Source of the DNA: Uranotaenia lowii
Taxonomy: Eukaryota; Arthropoda; Insecta; Diptera; Culicidae
Direction: 5' to 3'
NCBI RefSeq assembly: GCF_029784155.1
Contig: NC_073693.1
Span: 182,177,802 to 182,241,801, forward strand
Length of the DNA: 64,000 nt
Shown: in pieces, positions 48,601 to 59,593 of the stretch
Layout: every line of letters starts with the position of its first letter
Numbering within the stretch: the stretch's first letter is position 1
Position numbers and translations under genes: made by a program
The notes under the pieces: generated by a model
Database searches by the model: none
Told to the model about the DNA's origin: nothing
What the model saw: the letters and a program-made list of their open reading frames with translations, nothing else

Positions 48601-51600
48601 CAATTATTTCAAAATTCCGTCCTGTAGAAGAAAATTGTCATCCAAAAGGTGTTTGGTCAACATGGATCTGAACGGAATGTTCGATTTAGAGCTCACCGTT
48701 GCCAAAAGAATTGATACAAATCAATTCTGTAGCTCTCCTTTAATTGTATAAGAAATGGCTGCGTCCTGATAATGTCTGCTTCTTCCAAGAGCGTCAGATT
48801 TGTCAATTATTTCAAAATTCTCATTGTGGCTGCGTCCTATACAAGAAAGTTGCCATCCAAAATGTGTTTGGTCAACTTGGATCTGAACGGAATGTTCGAT
48901 TTTGAGCTCACCGTTGCCAAAAGAATTGATACAAATCAATTCTGTAGCTCTCCTTTAATTGTATAAGAAATGACTGCGTCCTGACAATGTATGCTTCTTC
49001 CAAGAGCGTCAGATTTGCCAATTATTTCAAAATTCCGATCGTGGCTGCGTCCTGTAGAAGAAAATTGTCATCCAAAAGGTGTTTGGTCAACTTGGATCTG
49101 AACGGAATGTTCGATTTAGAGCTCACCGTTGCCAAAAGAATTGATACAAATCAATTCTGTAGCTCTCCTTTAATTGTATAAGAAATGGCTGCGTCCTGAT
49201 AATGTCTGCTTCTTCCAAGAGCGTCAGATTTGTCAATTATTTCAAAATTCTCATTGTGGCTGCGTCCTGTACAAGAAAGTTGCCATCCAAAATGTGTTTG
49301 GTTAACTTGGATCTGAACGGAATGTTCGATTTAGAGCTCACCGTTGCCAAAAGAATTGATACAAATCAATTCTGTAGCTCTCCTTTGATTGTATAAGAAA
49401 TGGCTGCGTCCTGACAATGTGTGCTTCTTCCAAGAGCGTCAGATTTGTCAATTATTTCAAAATTCTCATTGTGGCTGCGTCCTGTAGAAGAAAGTTGCCA
49501 TCCAAAATGTGTTTGGTCAACTTGGATCTGAACGGAATGTTCGATTTAGAGCTCACCGTTGCCAAAAGAATTGATACAAATCAATTCTGTTGCTCTCCTT
49601 TAATTGTATAAGAAATGGTTGCGTCCTGGAAATGTATGCTTCTTCCAAGAGCGTCAGATTTGTCAATTATTTCAAAATTCCGATCGTGGCTGCGTCCTGT
49701 AAAAGAAAAGTGTCATCTAAAAGGTGTTTGGTCAACTTGGATCTGAACGGAATGTTCGATTTAGAGCTCACCGTTGCCAAAAGAATTGATACAAATCAAT
49801 TCTGTAGCTCTCCTTTAATTGTATAAGAAATGGCTGCGTCCTGACAATGTATGCTTCTTCCAAGAGCGTCAGATTTGTCAATTATTTCAAAATTCTCATT
49901 GTGGCTGCGTCCTGTACAAGAAAGTTGCCATCCAAAATGTGTTTGGTCAACTTGGATCTGAACGGAATGTTCGATTTAGAGCTCACCGTTGCCAAAAGAA
50001 TTGATACAAATCAATTCTGTAGCTCTCCTTTAATTGTACAAGAAATGGCTGCGTCCTGACAATGTATGCTTCTTCCAAGAGCGTCAGATTTGCCAATTAT
50101 TTCAAAATTCCGATCGTGGCTGCGTCCTGTAGAAGAAAATTGTCATCCAAAAGGTGTTTGGTCAACTTGGATCTGAACGGAATGTTCGATTTAGAGCTCA
50201 CCGTTGCCAAAAGAATTGATACAAATCAATTCTGTAGCTCTCCTTTAATTGTATAAAAAATGGCTGCGTCCTGAAAATGTATGCTTCTTCCAAGAGCGTT
50301 AGATTTGTCAATTATTTCAAAATTCCGATCGTGGCTGCGTCCTGTAGAAGAAAATTGTCATCCAAAAGGTGTTTGGTCAACTTGGATCTGAACGGAATGT
50401 TCGATTTAGAGCTCACCGTTGCCAAAAGAATTGATACAAATCAATTCTGTAGCTCTCCTTTAATTGTATAAGAAATGGTTGCGTCCTGACAATGTATGCT
50501 TCTTCCAAGAGCGTCAGATTTGCCAATTATTTCAAAATTCCGATCGTGGCTGCGTCCTGTAGAAGAAAATTGTCATCCAAAAGGTGTTTGGTCAACTTGG
50601 ATCTGAACGGAATGTTCGATTTAGAGCTCACCGTTGCCAAAAGAATTGATACAAATCAATTCTGTAGCTCTCCTTTAATTGTATAAGAAATGGCTGCGTC
50701 CTGATAATGTCTGCTTCTTCCAAGAGCGTCAGATTTGTCAATTATTTCAAAATTCTCATTGTGGCTGCGTCCTGTACAAGAAAGTTGCCATCTAAAATGT
50801 GTTTGGTCAACTTGGATCTGAACGGAATGTTCGATTTATAGCTCACCGTTGCCAAAAGAATTGATACAAATCAATTCTGTAGCTCTCCTTTAATTGTATA
50901 AGAAATGGCTGCGTCCTGACAATGTATGCTTCTTCCAAGAGCGTCAGATTTGGCAGTTTTTTTTTCAAAATTCCGATCGTGGCTCCGTCCTGTAGAAGAA
51001 AATTGTCATCCAAAAGGTGTTTGGTCAACTTGGATCTGAACGGAATGTTCGATTTAGAGCTCACCGTTGCCAAAAGAATTGATACAAATCAATTCTGTAG
51101 CTCTCCTTTAATTGTATAAGAAATGGCTGCGTCCTGATAATGTCTGCTTCTTCCAAGAGCGTCAGATTTGTCAATTATTTCAAAATTCTCATTGTGGCTG
51201 CGTCCTGTACAAGAAAGTTGCCATCCAAAATGTGTTTGGTCAACTTGGATCTGAACGGAATGTTCGATTTAGAGCTCACCGTTGCCAAAAGAATTGATAC
51301 AAATCAATTCTGTAGCTCTCCTTTAATTGTATAAGAAATGGCTGCGTCCTGACAATGTATGCTTCTTCCAAGAGCGTCAGATTTGTCAATTATTTCAAAA
51401 TTCCGATCGTGGCTGCGTCCTGTCGAAGAAAATTGCCATCCAAAATGTGTTTGGTCAACTTAGATCTGAACGGAATGTTCGATTTAGAGCTCACCGTTGC
51501 CAAAAGAATTGATACAAATCAATTCTGTAGCTCTCCTTTGATTGTATAAGAAATGGCTGCGTCCTGACAATGTATGCTTCTTCCAAGAGCGTCAGATTTG

Positions 51601-54600
51601 CCAATTATTTCAAAATTCCGATCGTGGCTGCGTCCTGTAGAAGAAAATTGTCATCCAAAAGGTGTTTGGTTAACTTGGATCTGAACGGAATGTTCAATTT
51701 AGAGCTCACCGTTGCCAAAAGAATTGATACAAATCAATTCTGTAGCTCTCCTTTAATTGTATAAGAAATGGCTGCGTCCTGATAATGTCTGCTTCTTCCA
51801 AGAGCGTCAGATTTGTCAATTATTTCAATATTCCGATCGTGGCTGCGTCCTGTACAAGAAAGTTGCCATCCAAAATGTGTTTGGTCAACTTGGATCTGAA
51901 CGGAATGTTCGATTTAGAGCTCACCGTTGCCAAAAGAATTGATACAAATCAATTCTGTAGCTCTCCTTTAATTGTATAAGAAATGGCTGCGTCCTGACAA
52001 TGTATGCTTCTTCCAAGAGCGTCAGATTTGCCAATTATTTCAAAATCCCGATCGTGGCTACGTCCTGTAGAAGAAAATTGTCATCCAAAAGGTGTTTGGT
52101 CAACTTGGATCTGAACGGAATGTTCGATTTAGAGCTCACCGTTGCCAAAAGAATTGATACAAATCAATTCTGTAGCTCTCCTTTAATTGTATAAGAAATG
52201 GCTGCGTCCTGATAATGTCTGCTTCTTCCAAGAGCGTCAGATTTGTCAATTATTTCAAAATTCTCATTGTGGCTGCGTCCTATACAAGAAAGTTGCCATC
52301 CAAAATGTGTTTGGTCAACTTGGATCTGAACGGAATGTTCGATTTAGAGCTCACCGTTACCAAAAGAATTGATACAAATCAATTCTGTAGCTCTCCTTTA
52401 AAATTGTATAAGAAATGGCTGCGTCCTGACAATGTATGCTTCTTCCAAGAGCGTCAGATTTGCCAATTATTTCAAAATTCCGATCGTGGCTGCGTCCTGT
52501 AGAAGAAAACTGTCATCCAAAAGGTGTTTGGTCAACTTGGATCTGAACGGAATGTTCGATTTAGAGCTCACCGTTGCCAAAAGAATTGATACAAATCAAT
52601 TCTGTAGCTCTCCTTTAATTGTATAAGAAATGGCTGCGTCCTGATAATGTCTGCTTCTTCCAAGAGCGTCAGATTTTTCAATTATTTCAAAATTCTCATT
52701 GTGGCTGCGTCCTGTACAAGAAAGTTGCCATCCAAAATGTGTTTGGTTAACTTGGATCTGAACGGAATGTTCGATTTAGAGCTCACCGTTGCCAAAAGAA
52801 TTGATACAAATCAATTCTGTAGCTCTCCTTTGATTGTATAAGAAATAGCTGCGTCCTGACAATGTCTGCTTCTTCCAAGAGCGTCAGATTTGTCAATTAT
52901 TTCAAAATTCTCATTGTGGCTGCGTCCTGTACAAGAAAGTTGCCATCCAAAATGTGTTTGGTCAACTTGGATCTGAACGGAATGTTCGATTTAGAGCTCA
53001 CCTTTGCCAAAAGAATTGATACAAATCAATTCTGTAGCTCTCCTTTAATTGTACAAGAAATGGCTGCGTCCTGACAATGTATGCTTCTTCCAAGAGCGTC
53101 AGATTTGTCAATTATTTCAAAATTCCGATCGTGGCTGCGTCCTGTCGAAGAAAATTGCCATCCAAAATGTGTTTAATCAACTTGGATCTGAACGGAATGT
53201 TCGATTTAGAGCTCACCGTTGCCAAAAGAATTGATACAAATCAATTCTGTAGATCTCCTTTAATTGTATAAGAAATGGTTGCGTCCTGGAAATGTATGCT
53301 TCTTCCAAGAGCGTCAGATTTGTCAATTATTTCAAAATTCCGATCGTGGCTGCGTCCTGTAAAAGAAAAGTGTCATCTAAAAGGTGTTTGGTCAACTTGG
53401 ATCTGAACGGAATGTTCGATTTAGAGCTCACCGTTGCCAAAAGAATTGATACAAATCAATTCTGTAGCTCTCCTTTAATTGTATAAGAAATGGCTGCGTC
53501 CTGACAATGTATGCTTCTTCCAAGAGCGTTAAATTTGTCAATTATTTCAAAATTCCGATCGTGGCTGCGTCCTGTAGAAGAAAATTGCCATCCAAAAGGT
53601 GTTTGGTCTACTTGGATCTGAACGGAATGTTCGATTTAGAGCTCACCGTTGCCAAAAGAATTGATACAAATCAATTCTGTAGCTCTCCTTTAATTGTATA
53701 AGAAATGGCTGCGTCCTGACAATGTATGCTTCTTCCAAGAGCGTCAGATTTGCCAATTATTTCAAAATTCCGATTGTGGCTGCGTCCTGTAGAAGAAAAT
53801 TGTCATCCAAAAGGTGTTTGGTCAACTTGGATCTGAACGGAATGTTCGATTTTGAGCTCACCGTTGCCAAAAGAATTGATACAAATCAATTCTGTAGCTC
53901 TCCTTTAATTGTATAAGAAATGGCTGCGTCCTGATAATGTCTGCTTCTTCCAAGAGCGTCAGATTTGTCAATTATTTCAAAATTCTCATTGTGGCTGCGT
54001 CCTGTACAAGAAAGTTGCCATCCAAAATGTGTTTGGTCAACTTGGATCTGAACGGAATGTTCGATTTAGAGCTCACCGTTGCCAAAAGAATTGATACAAA
54101 TCAATTCTGTAGCTCTCCTTTAATTGTACAAGAAATGGCTGCGTCCTGACAATGTATGCTTCTTCCAAGAGCGTCAGATTTGCCAATTATTTCAAAATTC
54201 CGATCGTGGCTGCGTCCTGTAGAAGAAAATTGTCATCCAAAAGGTGTTTGGTCAACTTGGATCTGAACGGAATGTTCGATTTAGAGCTCACCGTTGCCAA
54301 AAGAATTGATACAAATCAATTCTGTAGCTCTCCTTTAATTGTATAAGAAATGGCTGCGTCCTGATAATGTCTGCTTCTTCCAAGAGCGTCAGATTTGTCA
54401 ATTATTTCAAAATTCTCATTGTGGCTGCGTCCTGTACAAGAAAGTTGCCATCCAAAATGTGTTTGGTCAACTTGGATCTGAACGGAATGTTCGATTTAGA
54501 GCTCACCGTTGCCAAAAGAATTGATACAAATCAATTCTGTAGCTCTTGTGTAATAAATGGCTGCGTCCTGACAATGTATGCTTCTTCCAAGAGCGTCAGA

Positions 54601-55012
54601 TTTGCCAATTATTTCAAAATTCCGATCGTGGCTGCGTCCTGTAGAAGAAAATTGTCATCCAAAAGGTGTTTGGTCAACTTGGATCTGAACGGAATGTTCG
54701 ATTTAGAGCTCACCGTTGCCAAAAGAATTGATACAAATCAATTCTGTAGCTCTCCTTTAATTGTATAAAAAATGGCTGCGTCCTGACAATGTATGCTTCT
54801 TCCAAGAGCGTTAGATTTGTCAATTATTTCAAAATTCCGATCGTGGCTGCGTCCTGTAGAAGAAAATTGTCATCCAAAAGGTGTTTGGTCAACTTGGATC
54901 TGAACGGAATGTTCGATTTAGAGCTCACCGTTGCCAAAAGAATTGATACAAATCAATTCTGTAGCTCTCCTTTAATTGTATAAGAAATGGTTGCGTCCTG
55001 ACAATGTATGCT

Positions 55013-55974
55013 GATTGTATCCCATTTACCCGAAAACCATTGCCCAGAATGAATTTTTCCCAGAATGACAAATACCCGAAATCAAACCCCAGAATGAACC
55101 ATTTCCCAGAAAAAAATTCCCCAGAATGCACCATTTACCAGAAATTTTTTTCCCAGAATGGACCATTTCCCAGAATTTTTTTTCCCCAGAATGGAACATT
55201 TACCAGAATGGCACAAATCCCAGATTTTTTCCCCTATTATTTTTTTTTCTAATGAATTCTTGTATATTTCATATGATTCGAAATTAATTTTTTCAAAATG
55301 ATTTTTTAAATGAAACTACGAATTTGAAATTTTTCAACTAAATTTATTTTAGAACCAATATTGTGCTTTGTTTATGGTTTGGGTACTTTAATTGATTCAA
55401 TGCTTACCATGGTCCTTTAAAAAACCGTTTTGGTATCCGACTCCTCACGCTGCGCGTTCGAACTTGAAAGACGTGTTGTCCTTCACGCTGTCGCGTGGCG
55501 GACGGAGCTAAGGGATCACCCCTAGCTTTCACGCAGACCTAGGAAGCCCCGGCAGACCTAGACCAATGTCGTAGGGCCGCCGCTTCCGACGGCGGGTCGG
55601 CGGCCTCCTCGGATTTGGGAGCTACGGCGGCTTTGTGCCGCCTCTGCCCCTTCATCCTCGTTGGTTGCGGCTTTGCCGCAAAAGAATAAAGTTATGAAAC
55701 CCCATTTTTTTGTAACTATTCCTTTTTTTTAACTATTTCTTGTAAGGATAAAAGTTTTCAATTTTCTGGGAAATGGTTCTTCTGGTGAAAAAATTTCTGG
55801 TACATGATTCATTCCGGTGAAAAAATTTCTGGGAAATGGTACATTCTGGCGAAAATTTTTCTGGGGAATGGTTCGTCTGGGGAAAAAAATTCTGGGGAAT
55901 GGTTCTTTCTGGCGATTGGAATTCTGGGGATTTTTCATTCTGGGCAATGGTTTTCGGGTAAATGGAGTACAACC
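55013..55974. mobile_element. Non-autonomous foldback-like DNA transposon, copy 2
   Basis: Lies exactly 10,369 bp after copy 1, at the same position of the same monomer, with the same target duplication (55004-55012 and 55975-55983). I found no difference between the two copies by eye. It was therefore copied as a passenger of the large tandem duplication and did not transpose a second time. Confidence 0.9.
55430..55694. other. GC-rich hairpin-dense core, copy 2
   Basis: Same segment as at 45061-45325, carried in the second element copy. The hairpins and the AATAAA (55685-55690) are all preserved. Confidence 0.6.
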
Positions 55975-58816
55975 ATGTATGCTTCTTCCAAGAGCGTCAG
56001 ATTTGCCAATTATTTCAAAATTCCGATCGTGGCTGCGTCCTGTAGAAGAAAATTGTCATCCAAAAGGTGTTTGGTCAACTTGGATCTGAACGGAATGTTC
56101 GATTTAGAGCTCACCGTTGCCAAAAGAATTGATACAAATCAATTCTGTAGCTCTCCTTTAATTGTATAAGAAATGGCTGCGTCCTGATAATGTCTGCTTC
56201 TTCCAAGAGCGTCAGATTTGTCAATTATTTCAAAATTCTCATTGTGGCTGCGTCCTGTACAAGAAAGTTGCCATCCAAAATGTGTTTGGTCAACTTGGAT
56301 CTGAACGGAATGTTCGATTTAGAGCTCACCGTTGCCAAAAGAATTGATACAAATCAATTCTGTAGCTCTCCTTTAATTGTATAAGAAATGGCTGCGTCCT
56401 GACAATGTATGCTTCTTCCAAGAGCGTCAGATTTGCCAATTATTTCAAAATTCCGATCGTGGCTGCGTCCTGTAGAAGAAAATTGTCATCCAAAAGGTGT
56501 TTGGTCAACTTGGATCTGAACGGAATGTTCGATTTAGAGCTCACCGTTGCCAAAAGAATTGATACAAATCAATTCTGTAGCTCTCCTTTAATTGTATAAG
56601 AAATGGCTGCGTCCTGATAATGTCTGCTTCTTCCAAGAGCGTCAGATTTGTCAATTATTTCAAAATTCTCATTGTGGCTGCGTCCTGTACAAGAAAGTTG
56701 CCATCCAAAATGTCTTTGGTCAACTTGGATCTGAACGGAATGTTCGATTTAGAGCTCACCGTTGCCAAAAGAATTGATACAAATCAATTCTGTAGCTCTC
56801 CTTTAATTGTATAAGAAATGGCTGCGTCCTGACAATGTATGCTTCTTCCAAGAGCGTCAGATTTGCCAATTATTTCAAAATTCCGATCGTGGCTGCGTCC
56901 TGTCGAAGAAAATTGCCATCCAAAATGTGTTTGGTCAACTTAGATCTGAACGGAATGTTCGATTTAGAGCTCACCGTTGCCAAAAGAATTGATACAAATC
57001 AATTCTGTAGCTCTCCTTTAAATGTATAAGAAATGGCTGCGTCCTGACAATGTATGCTTCTTCCAAGAGCGTCAGATTTGTCAAATATTTCAAAATTCCG
57101 ATCGTGGCTACGTCCTGTAGAAGAAAATTGTCATCCAAAATGTGTTTGGTCAACTTGGATCTGAACGAAATGTTCGATTTAGAGCTCATCGTTGCCAAAA
57201 GAATTGGTACAAATCAATTCTGTAGCTCTTCCAAGAGCGTCAGATTTGTCAATTATTTCAAAATTCTCATTGTGGCTGCGTCCTGTACAAGAAAGTTGCC
57301 ATCCAAAATGTGTTTGGTCAACTTGGATCTGAACGGAATCTTTGATTTAGAGCTCACCGTTGCCGAAAGAATTGATACAAATCAATTCTGTAGCTCTCCT
57401 TTAATTGTATAAGAAATGGCTGCGTCCTGACAATGTATGCTTCTTCCAAGAGCGTCATATTTGCCAATTATTTCAAAATTCCGATCGTGGCTGCGTCCTG
57501 TAGAAGAAAATTGCCATCCAAAAGGTGTTTGGTCTATTTGGATCTGAACGGAATGTTCGATTTAGAGCTCACCGTTGCCAAAAGAATTGATACAAATCAA
57601 TTCTGTAGCTCTCCTTTAATTGTATAAGAAATGGTTGCGTCCTGACAATGTATGCTTCTTCCAAGAGCGTCAGATTTGCCAATTATTTCAAAATTCCGAT
57701 CGTGGCTGCGTCCTGTAGAAGAAAATTGTCATCCAAAAGGTGTTTGGTTAACTTGGATCTGAACGGAATGTTCGATTTAGAGCTCACCGTTGCCAAAAGA
57801 ATTGATACAAATCAATTCTGTAGCTCTCCTTTAATTGTATAAGAAATGGCTGCGTCCTGATAATGTCTGCTTCTTCCAAGAGCGTCAGATTTGTCAATTA
57901 TTTCAAAATTCTCATTGTGGCTGCGTCCTGTACAAGAAAGTTGCCATCCAAAATGTGTTTGGTCAACTTGGATCTGAACGGAATGTTCGATTTAGAGCTC
58001 ACCGTTGCCAAAAGAATTGATACAAATCAATTCTGTAGCTCTCCTTTAATTGTATAAGAAATGGCTGCGTCCTGACAATGTATGCTTCTTCCAAGAGCGT
58101 CAGATTTGCCAATTATTTCAAAATCCCGATCGTGGCTACGTCCTGTAGAAGAAAATTGTCATCCAAAAGGTGTTTGGTCAACTTGGATCTGAACGGAATG
58201 TTCGATTTAGAGCTCACCGTTGCCAAAAGAATTGATACAAATCAATTCTGTAGCTCTCCTTTAATTGTATAAGAAATGGCTGCGTCCTGATAATGTCTGC
58301 TTCTTCCAAGAGCGTCAGATTTGTCAATTATTTCAAAATTCTCATTGTGGCTGCGTCCTGTAAAAGAAAATTGCCGTCCAAAATGTGTTTGGTCAACTTG
58401 GATCTGAACAGAATGTTCGAATAAGAGCTCACCGTTGCCAAAAGAATTGATACAAATCAATTCTGTAGCTCTCCTTTAATTGTATAAGAAATGGCTGCGT
58501 CCTGACAATGTATGCTTCTTCCAAGAGCGTTAGATTTGTCAATTATTTCAAAATTCCGATCGTGGCTGCGTCCTGTAGAAGAAAATTGTCATCAAAAAGG
58601 TGTTTGGTCAACTTGGATCTGAACGGAATGTTCGATTTAGAGCTCACTGTTGCCAAAAGAATTGATACAAATCAATTCTGTAGTTCTCCTTTAATTGTAT
58701 AAGAAATGGCTGAGTCCTGATAATGTCTGCTTCTTCCAAGAGCGTCAGATTTGTCAATTATTTCAAAATTCTCATTGTGGCTGCGTCCTGTACAAGAAAG
58801 TTGCCATCCAAAATGT

Positions 58817-58832
58817 CCAAACCAACCAAACG
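58817..58832. other. Templated inverted insertion in a satellite B monomer
   Basis: The normal AAAATGT-GTTTG-GTCAAC reads AAAATGT-CCAAACCAACCAAACG-GTCAAC here: 16 bases replace 5, a net gain of 11. The inserted piece contains ACCAAAC-type sequence twice, which is the reverse complement of the local GTTTGGT. This fits a repair event that copied the nearby strand in inverse orientation. It is the only such monomer I found in the array. Confidence 0.8.
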
Positions 58833-59593
58833 GTCAACTTGGATCTGAACGGAATGTTCGATTTAGAGCTAACCGTTGCCAAAAGAATTGATACAAATCA
58901 ATTCTGTAGCTCTCCTTTAATTGTGTAATAAATGGCTGCGTCCTGACAATGTATGCTTCTTCCAAGAGCGTCAGATTTGCCAATTATTTCAAAATTCCGA
59001 TCGTGGCTGCGTCCTGTAGAAGAAAATTGCCATCCAAAATGTGTTTGGTCAACTTGGATATGAACGGAATGTTCGATTTAGAGCTCACCGTTGCCAAAAG
59101 AATTGATACAAATCAATTCTGTAGCTCTCCTTTAATTGTATAAGAAATGGCTGCGTCCTGACAATGTATGCTTCTTCCAAGTGCGTCAGATTTGCCAATT
59201 ATTTCAAAATTCCGATCGTGGCTGCGTCCTGTAGAAGAAAATTGTCATCCAAAAGGTGTTTGGTCAACTTGGATCTGAACGGAATGTTCGATTTAGAGCT
59301 CACCGTTGCCAAAAGAATTGATACAAATCAATTCTGTAGCTCTCCTTTAATTGTATAAGAAATGGCTGCGTCCTGATAATGTCTGCTTCTTCCAAGAGCG
59401 TCAGATTTGTCAATTATTTCAAAATTCTCATTGTGGCTGCGTCCTGTAGAAGAAAGTTGCCATCCAAAATGTGTTTGGTCAACTTGGATCTGAACGGAAT
59501 GTTCGATTTAGAGCTCACCGTTGCCAAAAGAATTGATACAAATCAATTCTGTAGCTCTCCTTTAATTGTACAAGAAATGGCTGCGTCCTGACA

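Larger units (their letters stand above)
47195..57563. repeat. 10,369-bp tandem duplication, copy 2
   Basis: Directly follows copy 1 head to tail. It carries the same monomer order, the same rare indel monomers (12-bp deletion near 48618, T-tract insertion near 50956, 2-bp insertion near 52402, 8-bp deletion near 54545) and the same transposon at the same site. Differences seen by eye include a TTGCTCTCC change near 49590 and a GCCGTCC change near 48221. After about 57.63 kb the sequence no longer follows the start of the block, so there is no third copy here. Confidence 0.93.

Noticed and set aside
36826..57563. The 10,369-bp repeat as a pure assembly artefact
   Set aside because: Not excluded, but not preferred. 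About ten scattered single-base differences separate the copies, and the left and right flanks of the pair differ from each other, as expected of a true tandem duplication.
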